Of a DNA stretch of 25,773 bases, positions 5,731-11,157 are shown one piece after another (position 1 is the first letter of the stretch; every line of letters begins with the position of its first letter). The translations under genes and the position numbers were made by a program. This stretch comes from a virus, in the IMG/VR virus record IMGVR_UViG_3300031758_000505, positions 1 to 25,773 of that record. The stretch is one strand, 5' to 3'. A model generated the notes under the pieces. It worked only from the letters and a program-made list of their open reading frames with translations. It searched no databases and was not told the origin of the DNA.

Positions 5731-6773
5731 ACACAAAAACAAGAAACGAAAATGTTATACCACCTCAACAAAGACAACTCAGAACACTCCATCTCTTTGC
5801 AGGAGCAGGTGGAGGAATACTTGCAGACATACTTCTTGGACATCGACCAATCGGAGCCGTGGAGATTGAGAAATACCCAAGACGAGTATTGCTCGCCAGA
5901 CAACGAGATGGGATCTTGCCAAAGTTCCCAATCTGGGACGATGTCAGCACCTTCGACGGCAAGCCGTGGAGAGGACAAGTTAACATTGTTTGCGGAGGAT
6001 TCCCTTGCCAAGACATATCCAGCGCAGGAAAAGGTGCTGGCATCGAAGGCGAGCGCAGCGGAATGTGGAAACACATGGCACGAATTATCGGTGAGATACG
6101 ACCGAGATACGCATTCGTGGAAAACTCATCTTTGCTTGTGGGACGAGGACTTGCCCTGGTCCTTGGTGACCTTGCCGAAATGGGGTATGATGCGAAGTGG
6201 GGTGTGCTGGGAGCAGTCGATGCCGGTGCGCCACACAGACGAGACAGAATCTGGATTATGGCAGACTCCAACATGCACACAGATCGAACTACGTTCAGAG
6301 GAGGCGTGGGAGAAGAAGAAGGTCAGCAGGAACAAATTAGGCAGGAACAGTCTTCCGCCTGGGACGCTACAAGAACAAGTGATGATGAGCGGATCAACAC
6401 CGTGCTGGGATTGGAACAAATCACCAAAGAATCCCAAGACCTGGCCGACTCCGCAAGCGAGGGACTGGAAAGGGTCAAGTGGCCGCAGTATGAAGGGGAT
6501 GGAACTAGACTTGCCCACAGCGGTAAAAAAATGGCCGACTCCGATAGTCAACGATTCGCACAACTGCATGATGCCACCAAGTCAACTAACGAGGAACAAT
6601 CTTCCAGGTGCAATGTTGAGGGAAGGAGAGAAACCCAATGGTGGACATCTGAACCCAACGTGGGTCGAGTGGCTCATGGGGTGGCCGCTAGAGTGGACAG
6701 GCTTAAAGCAATCGGGAATGGGCAAGTTCCAGCGGTGGCTGCGCTCGCATGGAAAATTCTAAGCAATCAATAA
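5727..6773 (+). CDS. C5 cytosine-specific DNA methyltransferase (Dcm type)
   Basis: This enzyme of about 348 residues would methylate cytosine C5 in phage DNA, probably to evade host restriction. Motif I (LHLFAGAGGG) is near residues 21-30 and motif IV (GGFPCQDIS, catalytic Cys94) near 90-98. Motif VI ENS is near 132-134, motif VIII RRDRIW near 171-176 and motif X (RLKAIGNGQVPAVAALAW) at the C-terminus. The target-recognition region between VIII and X is low in predicted structure and repeats an ADS motif (MADSN, LADSA, MADSD). A GTG at 5727 in the GTGA overlap is the preferred start; an ATG at 5691 is the alternative. A second frame of 336 codons runs through almost the whole gene, which probably constrains both proteins. 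Confidence 0.9.
   Translation: MNTKTRNENVIPPQQRQLRTLHLFAGAGGGILADILLGHRPIGAVEIEKYPRRVLLARQRDGILPKFPIWDDVSTFDGKPWRGQVNIVCGGFPCQDISSAGKGAGIEGERSGMWKHMARIIGEIRPRYAFVENSSLLVGRGLALVLGDLAEMGYDAKWGVLGAVDAGAPHRRDRIWIMADSNMHTDRTTFRGGVGEEEGQQEQIRQEQSSAWDATRTSDDERINTVLGLEQITKESQDLADSASEGLERVKWPQYEGDGTRLAHSGKKMADSDSQRFAQLHDATKSTNEEQSSRCNVEGRRETQWWTSEPNVGRVAHGVAARVDRLKAIGNGQVPAVAALAWKILSNQ
5752..6762 (+). CDS. Overlapping-frame protein embedded in the methyltransferase gene
   Basis: This frame of 336 codons lies wholly inside the cytosine methyltransferase gene, shifted by one base. It resembles a conserved family of phage hypothetical proteins that I recognise from elsewhere. Family marks are EDSLAKTYPAQEKV near residue 83, WKTHLCLWDEDLPWSLVTLPKWGMMRSG around 128-155, WPTPQARDWKGSSGRS in the middle, and HLNPTWVEWLMGWPLEWTGL close to the end. 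The W-P/Q-T-P motifs are the shifted reading of the ADS motifs of the methyltransferase: one DNA word, (a/c)tggccgactcc, yields both. Trp-rich content and normal start codons argue for translation. The first 70 residues look unconserved and the ATG at 5752 has only an A-rich leader, so the true start could be later. Function is unknown; a methylation-linked role is possible. Confidence 0.62.
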   Translation: MLYHLNKDNSEHSISLQEQVEEYLQTYFLDIDQSEPWRLRNTQDEYCSPDNEMGSCQSSQSGTMSAPSTASRGEDKLTLFAEDSLAKTYPAQEKVLASKASAAECGNTWHELSVRYDRDTHSWKTHLCLWDEDLPWSLVTLPKWGMMRSGVCWEQSMPVRHTDETESGLWQTPTCTQIELRSEEAWEKKKVSRNKLGRNSLPPGTLQEQVMMSGSTPCWDWNKSPKNPKTWPTPQARDWKGSSGRSMKGMELDLPTAVKKWPTPIVNDSHNCMMPPSQLTRNNLPGAMLREGEKPNGGHLNPTWVEWLMGWPLEWTGLKQSGMGKFQRWLRSHGKF

Positions 6774-6791
6774 ACACAACAAATTAACACT

Positions 6792-6986
6792 ATGAATACA
6801 AGCACAACAGCAAAAATAGAGAAATGGCTAACCCGAGGACACAAGATCACGCCACTCCAGGCGTTGAAGAAGTGGGGATGTATGCGCCTCGCAGCGAGGA
6901 TCGCAGAACTCCGAGCAAGAGGGCTGAACATCAAAACGAAGTCCATCACACAGAACGGAAAAACCTTTGCCCAATACAGTCTATGA
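6792..6986 (+). CDS. Small helix-turn-helix protein
   Basis: This 64-residue protein resembles the short phage helix-turn-helix family with the pattern 'GxxITPxxALxxxGxxRLAARIxELRxxGxxI'. Here the core is GHKITPLQALKKWGCMRLAARIAELRARGLNI, followed by a beta-hairpin-like wing (IKTKSITQNGKTFAQYSL). It probably binds DNA as a regulator or replication accessory. The ATG has an A-rich leader without a Shine-Dalgarno sequence, 18 bases after the methyltransferase stop, and the stop overlaps the next gene as ATGA. Family call is confident; target is unknown. Confidence 0.82.
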   Translation: MNTSTTAKIEKWLTRGHKITPLQALKKWGCMRLAARIAELRARGLNIKTKSITQNGKTFAQYSL

Positions 6987-7267
6987 GAGCAAGCGACGAA
7001 GGATTCAGAATCATCGGTGGACGACCACGGAAAAAGCCATGGGAGCAGAAGGCGACAATCGTCCTGCGACTGGAGCAGGAAACGTATCAGCGCATCAGGA
7101 GACTGGCAGCGAAGCGGAGATGCAGCGTGAGTCAGGCAGCAGAGTTGTTGATACGCACTCAGGAGTCGGAGAAGATTGAGCCGACACTGCCGGTGGACTA
7201 CTCCCACCTGCTGAATAAACACGCTACCTACACGGTTTCCCAAATTCTTAACGAACCACTGAAATAA
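6983..7267 (+). CDS. Ribbon-helix-helix-like small DNA-binding protein
   Basis: This 94-residue basic protein starts at the ATG in the ATGA overlap with the upstream HTH gene. A longer in-frame start at 6824 would only overlap that gene and is rejected. Residues about 13-55 (GRPRKKPWEQ, then ATIVLRLEQETYQRIRRLA and SVSQAAELLIRT) follow the CopG/Arc-type ribbon-helix-helix plan: a strand, a helix, then a second helix after a Ser-rich turn. The C-terminal part (TYTVSQILNEPL) may be a partner-binding tail. It is likely a transcription regulator. A good promoter match follows it at 7271-7298, which it might control; that link is inference. Confidence 0.7.
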   Translation: MRASDEGFRIIGGRPRKKPWEQKATIVLRLEQETYQRIRRLAAKRRCSVSQAAELLIRTQESEKIEPTLPVDYSHLLNKHATYTVSQILNEPLK

Positions 7268-7270
7268 TTC

Positions 7271-7298
7271 TTGTAATTTTTGCGTAACGCAATATAAT
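7271..7298 (+). promoter_or_regulatory. Sigma70-like promoter
   Basis: TTGTAA at 7271-7276 and a perfect TATAAT at 7293-7298 are separated by 16 bases, in the only sizeable gap of this part of the early region. Transcription from about 7305 would give an almost leaderless message for the ATG at 7308. Between the hexamers lies the inverted repeat TTGCGTAACGCAA, a possible operator for a nearby regulator such as the ribbon-helix-helix protein. Assigned by eye. Confidence 0.6.
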
Positions 7299-7307
7299 CC
7301 ACCGCAC

Positions 7308-7460
7308 ATGAACATGAACGAACTACAAGACAAGCTCGATGAGCTAGAATACAAGGAGATTGATGCGATCAGATATGGTCGTCTGGATCTGCTGCCATCA
7401 ATTCGCAAAGAGATGCAAAACATTCAAAATCAAATCGATGAAAATTCTAGTTGCCTGTGA
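7308..7460 (+). CDS. Small coiled-coil-like protein, 50 residues
   Basis: This 50-codon gene directly follows the promoter-like site. The protein (NELQDKLDELEYKEIDAI, then SIRKEMQNIQNQIDE) is almost entirely charged helix with heptad-like leucine and isoleucine spacing, so it probably forms a coiled coil or helical hairpin. The start has no Shine-Dalgarno sequence and lies only a few bases after the expected transcription start. Its end overlaps the second methyltransferase-like gene by 23 bases. It has no known family; the clear promoter in front and the clean frame make it plausible. Confidence 0.5.
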   Translation: MNMNELQDKLDELEYKEIDAIRYGRLDLLPSIRKEMQNIQNQIDENSSCL

Positions 7461-8142
7461 ATACAGTGGCGCAGTCCGCGATTCATTCATTGAATTAGGG
7501 CATGATGCTATGTCATGCGACCTACTCCCTACGGACACTCCAGGACCGCACTACCAAGGAGATGTTGCCGACTTGCTTGGTGAACATTGGGATATGATGA
7601 TCGCATTCCCGCCATGCACTTATCTTTGCTCGTCAGGGATGCACTGGACGACTAGAGGCATCCGTGATCCCAAGCTCACCGAGGATGCACTCGACTTCGT
7701 GCAGATGCTACTCAATGCGAACATCAAACACATTGCTCTTGAGAATCCAGTAGGATGTATCTCGTCACGGATTCGCAAGCCAGACTGCATTATTCAACCT
7801 TGGCAATTTGGGCATCCAGAATCCAAGACAACATGCCTATGGCTGAAGAATCTACCAAAACTCATTCCCACCAATATCTTGGAAAAGCCAGCAAGTGGAC
7901 GGTGGGAGAACATGACACCCAGTGGACAAAACAAACTACCACCAAGTAAAGACCGATGGAAAGAGAGATCGAAAACATACATGGGCATTGCCAAGGCAAT
8001 GGCGAAGCAGTGGAGCGAATACGCATTGTCTTCGCCGGTGAACTCCCAGAATGCGAATGCTGCGGAGAACCTTGGTGCGCTATTCACATGGAACACTACG
8101 CCGACTGCGACTGCATCGGACCTAGCAATGCTGAAGATCTAG
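7438..8142 (+). CDS. Second C5-methyltransferase-like phage protein
   Basis: This 234-residue protein belongs to a phage family that keeps a reduced Dcm-like catalytic core. It starts MKILVACEYSGAVRDSFIELG (SAM-binding motif I-like), then CDLLPTD and HYQGDV. The PPCTY motif around residues 58-62 carries the presumed catalytic Cys60, and IALENPVG (motif VI-like ENP, 102-104) and TTCLWLKNLP follow. It lacks a clear target-recognition domain and motif X, so activity is uncertain; members are often annotated as DNA cytosine methyltransferase. Start 7438 was chosen because homology begins there. The family normally ends near RSKTYMGIAKAMAKQW (about residue 192); the 40 further residues overlap the next gene and look like a non-conserved extension. 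Confidence 0.8.
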   Translation: MKILVACEYSGAVRDSFIELGHDAMSCDLLPTDTPGPHYQGDVADLLGEHWDMMIAFPPCTYLCSSGMHWTTRGIRDPKLTEDALDFVQMLLNANIKHIALENPVGCISSRIRKPDCIIQPWQFGHPESKTTCLWLKNLPKLIPTNILEKPASGRWENMTPSGQNKLPPSKDRWKERSKTYMGIAKAMAKQWSEYALSSPVNSQNANAAENLGALFTWNTTPTATASDLAMLKI

Positions 8143-8204
8143 AATACACAATTGAAGAAATCAACGGTATATTATACGCAACAAAATATGAACACACTAA
8201 TTGA
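7956..8204 (+). CDS. Cys-rich putative metal-binding phage protein
   Basis: This protein of up to 82 residues carries a dense Cys/His block, ECECCGEPWCAIHMEHYADC, followed by DCIGP, which is likely to bind zinc. The pattern CxCCGxPWCxxHxxHYADC recurs in small phage proteins (recognised, not searched). It ends with a conserved-looking EINGILYATKYE. The frame overlaps the last 187 bases of the methyltransferase-like gene in a different frame on the same strand. The conserved part begins near residue 24, so a GTG at 8010 could be the real start and the first 18 residues may be untranslated. Role unknown. Confidence 0.65.
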   Translation: MEREIENIHGHCQGNGEAVERIRIVFAGELPECECCGEPWCAIHMEHYADCDCIGPSNAEDLEYTIEEINGILYATKYEHTN

Positions 8205-8556
8205 AAACGTAAGGCAATGGTTCCACGACAAGGAAATCATTGAGAACAGCAATCCGCTCAAACAACTGGAGAAAACCCAGGAGGAGCTTACTGAGATCCG
8301 AGATGCAGCGGTAAAGCTGGATTGGCTCACTAACTATGAGAAATCAAGGGATATTACATCCTACACCTCTCATACAGCGATTGTGCAAAAACTCTCGCAT
8401 GAACTGAAAGACGGAATTGGTGACACCATTGTGACGCTGATTGGCGTATGCGAGATGTATGAGTTCACTCTGGAAGAATGCCTCCAGCAAGCCTATGATG
8501 TGATCTCTAAGCGCACAGGACGCATGGAGAACGGAGTATTCGTGAAGGATCAATAA
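8188..8556 (+). CDS. MazG-like nucleotide pyrophosphohydrolase
   Basis: This 122-residue all-helical protein resembles phage MazG-type NTP pyrophosphohydrolases, which hydrolyse (d)NTPs or alarmones and can tune host metabolism. The two acidic metal-binding motifs are present: EELTE at residues 32-36, and ELKDGIGDTIV with Glu72, Asp75 and Asp79. The family C-terminal ending is also present (YDVISKRTGRMENGVFVKD). About 25 residues lie between the motifs at 41-65, which is typical of phage versions. Start 8188 is preferred over an in-frame 8152, since the shorter form begins at the family N-terminus. It overlaps the Cys-rich gene by 17 bases. Confidence 0.82.
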   Translation: MNTLIENVRQWFHDKEIIENSNPLKQLEKTQEELTEIRDAAVKLDWLTNYEKSRDITSYTSHTAIVQKLSHELKDGIGDTIVTLIGVCEMYEFTLEECLQQAYDVISKRTGRMENGVFVKDQ

Positions 8557-8574
8557 ATCATCCAGGACATAAAT

Positions 8575-8733
8575 ATGAACACAAGCAAACCAATTAGCGT
8601 ATGGGATGGAGTTAAGATAGGATGCGGCATCTTCATTGTGCTGCCAACCATCATCATCATCGGCATCTTCCTCATATTGTTCGTGCCAACATGCGCGGCA
8701 ATCAAAGACCAAAAACAGAAAGCAAAACAATGA
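8575..8733 (+). CDS. Small single-pass membrane protein, 52 residues
   Basis: The product has a short N-terminus (MNTSKPISVWDGVK), one strong transmembrane segment at about residues 15-42 (IGCGIFIVLP, then an Ile-rich run and FLILFV) and a charged tail (IKDQKQKAKQ). An AGGA lies eight bases before the ATG, one of the few plausible Shine-Dalgarno sites on this strand. The positive C-terminal tail suggests N-out/C-in topology. It lies far from the lysis genes, so it is more likely an early membrane-acting or superinfection-exclusion protein than a holin; this is inference. Confidence 0.62.
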   Translation: MNTSKPISVWDGVKIGCGIFIVLPTIIIIGIFLILFVPTCAAIKDQKQKAKQ

Positions 8734-8762
8734 AACAGCAAATAACCGCCTCAGAAATATGA
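8730..8762 (+). CDS. Possible 10-residue leader peptide
   Basis: An ATG at 8730 overlaps the stop of the membrane protein gene (ATGA) and encodes only MKQQITASEI. Its stop overlaps the next ATG at 8759 (ATATGA). Ribosomes could step from the upstream gene through this mini-frame to the 68-residue gene, so it may exist for translational coupling only. There is no other support. Confidence 0.25.
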   Translation: MKQQITASEI

Positions 8763-8965
8763 AAACGCAACTCAGATGGATCAGCTACGGCAACAGCAAA
8801 AGCTATTACAGCGAAACCAACAAAAGGGGATACGCTGTCGAACACATCGACGAGATATGGAACGCTTATACGCCAACAGGCTTCTTAATCCGCAGCGGGG
8901 GTGAGCAAGAGTGTAAAGACGCTTGCCAACGTCACGCTGTAGGTGACACTACTTTCCATCCGTAA
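8759..8965 (+). CDS. Hypothetical 68-residue phage protein
   Basis: This 68-residue protein contains RWISYGNSKSYYSETN, then GYAVEHIDEIWNAYTPTGFLI, and a C-terminal Cys-containing block GGEQECKDACQRHAV. The combination 'Y-T-P-G-x-L-I ... ECKxACxxHA' recurs in small early phage proteins without known function. The ATG at 8759 follows the mini-frame; a longer in-frame start at 8636 would overlap the membrane protein gene and is rejected. The start has no Shine-Dalgarno sequence. The two Cys could pair or bind metal, but no role is known. Confidence 0.62.
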   Translation: MKTQLRWISYGNSKSYYSETNKRGYAVEHIDEIWNAYTPTGFLIRSGGEQECKDACQRHAVGDTTFHP

Positions 8966-8969
8966 ATTT

Positions 8970-9386
8970 ATGACTGAATCAGAACAATGGAATCTTACAG
9001 CACACAACGCTGCCAATGCGTATGCGGATGCGATGGGATACACCGAAGGTCACAATCAAAGATTTCTTGTTGTCTCATCCTTCATCTCAGGGCTTGCATA
9101 CATATATCCTGACAAAATGGCAAGCAGTGAATGCTCTACTTTGCAATGGTTGAGATTTACTGGAAACCTTGAACGCGAGCGCAACCAAGCGAGGCAGAAG
9201 CGCGATGAGTTGAAAGATGCGCTAGAGATAGCGGTTGAATATGTCCGAGAATCGCTTGCTGAATACGATGCACGATACGCCAGACATTTGACCGTAGATC
9301 CAGCGCGTCAATCTGTTTGTGACGATCTAGAAAAAATCGAATTGCTACTCGAAAAACTGAAAGAACCCAAATCAGAAATTCTATGA
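8970..9386 (+). CDS. Hypothetical coiled-coil protein, 138 residues
   Basis: This 138-residue protein has an N-terminal globular-looking half (WNLTAHNAANAYADAMGY, RFLVVSSFISGLAYIYPDKM). Its C-terminal half is strongly charged and helical (LERERNQARQKRDELKDALEIAVEYV, then DDLEKIELLLEKLKE), with coiled-coil character. ATG 8970 is preferred; an in-frame GTG at 8943 would overlap the upstream gene. The leader is A/T-rich without a Shine-Dalgarno sequence. It ends in an ATGA overlap with a small membrane protein gene. No known family. Confidence 0.65.
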   Translation: MTESEQWNLTAHNAANAYADAMGYTEGHNQRFLVVSSFISGLAYIYPDKMASSECSTLQWLRFTGNLERERNQARQKRDELKDALEIAVEYVRESLAEYDARYARHLTVDPARQSVCDDLEKIELLLEKLKEPKSEIL

Positions 9387-9583
9387 AACCAACAGCAATC
9401 ATGATACGGGCAATCGTCGCATTTATAATGGCATTTTGGTGCGCGATGGCGACTATTATCTTCGCTTGCCATGCCATTGGATATCTGGCAATCATCACAG
9501 GGATCGCTGCCGTCTTGGCAGCACTACTCTCCGTAATCGATTACAAACAAGCAGAGAGAGAATACGATAATCACACTCAATGA
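9383..9583 (+). CDS. Small two-pass membrane protein, 66 residues
   Basis: The protein has two hydrophobic segments, IMIRAIVAFIMAFWCAMATI (about residues 6-25) and IGYLAIITGIAAVLAALLSV (about 32-51), then a charged cytoplasmic-like tail (KQAEREYDNHTQ). It is probably an inner-membrane hairpin. ATGA overlaps join it to the genes on both sides, so it is likely translated with them. Size and topology would also fit a holin or exclusion protein, but it sits in the early region away from the endolysin. No family recognised. Confidence 0.65.
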   Translation: MKPTAIMIRAIVAFIMAFWCAMATIIFACHAIGYLAIITGIAAVLAALLSVIDYKQAEREYDNHTQ

Positions 9584-9756
9584 CTCCAGCAGAGAAGATC
9601 AAAAAAATGATGGCAGATGCCTACCAACGATACACTCAATCACTTAAAACACAAGACGATGCAAACAAATATCGCGCCAATTTCTGGAAAGGAAAATATG
9701 AAGGACACAGGGAATCGCTCACAGCTATCGAGTCAGAACAAAAACACGACAAGTAA
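9580..9756 (+). CDS. Small charged helical protein, 58 residues
   Basis: This short gene starts in an ATGA overlap with the membrane protein gene. The product (AEKIKKMMADAYQRYTQSL, then ANFWKGKYEGHRESLTAIES) is a charged, mostly helical peptide with no recognised family. Its 3' part overlaps the next gene by 59 bases in another frame. The ATGA junction and clean frame favour it as real. Confidence 0.5.
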   Translation: MTPAEKIKKMMADAYQRYTQSLKTQDDANKYRANFWKGKYEGHRESLTAIESEQKHDK

Positions 9757-9940
9757 GCTGAAGGGATTCATCATCGAGATCCCCCAGGAGAATGCGTATC
9801 TAGGGAGATCTCAGAATGTCTTCGTGACCAAGGATAAATCACAAGCCACACCGTATGGAAGTCTTAGTGCTGCAAAGGTGGCACTACGTCATGCCATGAG
9901 AAACCACCCACAACATGAGTTTGTGATTACAGAACTATGA
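9698..9940 (+). CDS. Hypothetical 80-residue protein
   Basis: The preferred ATG at 9698 is preceded by AAAGGA at a usable distance. In-frame ATGs at 9617 and 9659 are possible but overlap the previous gene more. The N-terminal 20 residues are polar and probably disordered (Ser/Asn/Lys-rich). The rest (LKGFIIEIPQENAYLGR, NVFVTKDKSQATPYGSLSAA, then a basic helix and HEFVITEL) reads as a small alpha/beta domain. It is resequenced into the operon by an ATGA overlap with the following HTH gene. No known function. Confidence 0.58.
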   Translation: MKDTGNRSQLSSQNKNTTSKLKGFIIEIPQENAYLGRSQNVFVTKDKSQATPYGSLSAAKVALRHAMRNHPQHEFVITEL

Positions 9941-10155
9941 TCAAAAAAGCATACAACTACATCGTCAGTATTATGAACCCAGCAAGTGAAATCGCTATAC
10001 GAAGAAAGCTCCAGAAACACTGTGAGATTAGAGGAAATGCCCAGGCGTTAGCCTTGAAGATGCACGTTGATCCAGCAACGATCTGCCGATGGAGGAAGGG
10101 GAAAAAGATTCCGTCTGCGATGCTGGCATGGTTAAATCAGAATCTTGAGCAATAA
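9937..10155 (+). CDS. Cro/XRE-like helix-turn-helix regulator
   Basis: This 72-residue protein (60 residues if the internal ATG at 9973 is used) carries a helix-turn-helix. The segment GNAQALALKMHVDPATICRWRKGKKIPSAMLAWL is the typical Cro/CI-like layout, in which the recognition helix is followed by W-R-x-G-K-x-I-P. The ATG at 9937 overlaps the upstream stop as ATGA and is chosen. It is the last plus-strand gene before the convergent junction and may repress early or late promoters. The family is clear; its operators are not identified here. Confidence 0.8.
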   Translation: MIKKAYNYIVSIMNPASEIAIRRKLQKHCEIRGNAQALALKMHVDPATICRWRKGKKIPSAMLAWLNQNLEQ

Positions 10156-10160
10156 GCAAA

Positions 10161-10204
10161 AAATCGCGCAAATTGGCACTGCAAGCTTCATTTTGCGCGG
10201 ATTT
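10161..10204. terminator. Hairpin between convergent operons (possible bidirectional terminator)
   Basis: AAATCGCGCAAA at 10161-10172 pairs with TTTGCGCGGATTT at 10192-10204 apart from one bulged base, leaving a loop of about 19 bases. A and T runs flank the stem on both sides. The hairpin lies just after the last plus-strand stop (10155) and next to the last minus-strand stop (10205), where termination from both directions is expected. Confidence 0.5.
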
Positions 10205-10477
10205 CTACGCCTTTGAATACAGGTTGGTGAAACGCGAGCCGATCATCATGAGACGCTTTTTTAGCAATCCGTTATGCACCATGTTATCCAGTCTACTTGT
10301 GGCAGTGCGTAAAGCTAGGTTAATGCCCTTTGCTCTCATGCCATCGATGTATTCTGCGATGGTAAACTCATCGTCTTGCTTTGGCTTGGTGTCGTCTTGC
10401 TGCAATGCTAGATCCAATGCGCTCAGAGTATTCCTTGTGGACTGATCCAGTCCCCGTGTTCCTTTGTCACTTGCCAT
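10205..10477 (-). CDS. Small winged-helix-like DNA-binding protein
   Basis: This 90-residue protein resembles a winged helix: a polar N-terminus, then FTIAEYIDGMRAKGINLALRTATSRLDNMVHNGLLKKR and a wing (MMIGSRFTNLYSKA). That is the usual order of helix, recognition helix, 'L-x-x-L-V-x-x-G-x-L' and wing. The ATG at 10477 is preferred because AGGAAG lies nine bases upstream; an in-frame ATG at 10486 is the alternative. It overlaps the metallophosphoesterase gene by about 55 bases and is the last gene of the late transcript. It may be a regulator; function is not shown. Confidence 0.65.
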   Translation of the reverse strand: MASDKGTRGLDQSTRNTLSALDLALQQDDTKPKQDDEFTIAEYIDGMRAKGINLALRTATSRLDNMVHNGLLKKRLMMIGSRFTNLYSKA

Positions 10478-11157
10478 CCTTCCCATCTTCCTGTTTTAGT
10501 GTTTATGATGCCGTAGAGAAATCCGTTCCGATGCCCTAGTTTTGCTGGCTGCCGGTCTGAATAAGACAGTTTTGACAGGTCTGCCATGCATCCGATCGAG
10601 AATGCTTTTCCACCATCGATGTGGCGAGCCGTATACTCATCTTTAGTATGGCAATGACCATGGAGACATTCGCCCCAGTTGTCATAGTGCGCTTTAGCTG
10701 GATACATGGTCGAGCGGAAGCCATGTATTAATTTTGGTCCACCTTCTGGCATCTGGAGATACTTGGTTACCTTATACTCGCAGAACGTAATCTTACGCCT
10801 CCTGAACTGCTGCTCTGCTGCCTGAACTAATTCCTCGCATCTTTCCCGAAGGATGCCGTCACCACAGTGAGTAGCGTGTTGGTAGATCCGATCGTCGTGG
10901 TTGCCTAGCGTAAGAAAATTAGGACGGAAATCGTCCAAAAACTCTAATCCCTGCACAAAATCATCGCTGATTCCGTCCGCTTTCTCCTCTTGGCTTGCAC
11001 CTCGGCGCAATGGTGAGAAATCCCATAGGTCGCCCAGGTGAATGCGGTAATGCGGTTGCCAAGTCTCGGCAAACGCCAACAACGTCTTTTTAGCGTCCTG
11101 ACACACAAGCGAGCCGTGATTGTCAGTGGCGACCAAGAACTTTTTGTATTTACTCAT
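10423..11157 (-). CDS. Calcineurin-like metallophosphoesterase
   Basis: This 244-residue enzyme has the metal-binding motifs of the calcineurin-like phosphoesterase superfamily in order: DNHG at residues 12-15, GDLWD at 42-46, GNHDDR at 85-90, and a late GHCH in CLHGHCHTKDEY near residue 167. It would hydrolyse phosphomono- or diester bonds, in nucleic acids or nucleotides; the substrate is unknown. A TTG at 11166 could extend the start, but the ATG at 11157 in the ATGA overlap with the lipoprotein gene is chosen. Its place after the lysis genes is unusual; it could help recycle host nucleic acid or act against a host defence, which is inference. Confidence 0.88.
   Translation of the reverse strand: MSKYKKFLVATDNHGSLVCQDAKKTLLAFAETWQPHYRIHLGDLWDFSPLRRGASQEEKADGISDDFVQGLEFLDDFRPNFLTLGNHDDRIYQHATHCGDGILRERCEELVQAAEQQFRRRKITFCEYKVTKYLQMPEGGPKLIHGFRSTMYPAKAHYDNWGECLHGHCHTKDEYTARHIDGGKAFSIGCMADLSKLSYSDRQPAKLGHRNGFLYGIINTKTGRWEGWQVTKEHGDWISPQGIL

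Noticed and set aside
5765-6280. An antisense frame of 171 codons in the methyltransferase gene
   Set aside because: Unlike the same-strand second frame it shows no conserved motif and ends midway.
8575-8733. Early membrane protein as the holin
   Set aside because: It is far from the endolysin and on the opposite transcription unit; the small membrane genes at 11758-12077 are better candidates.
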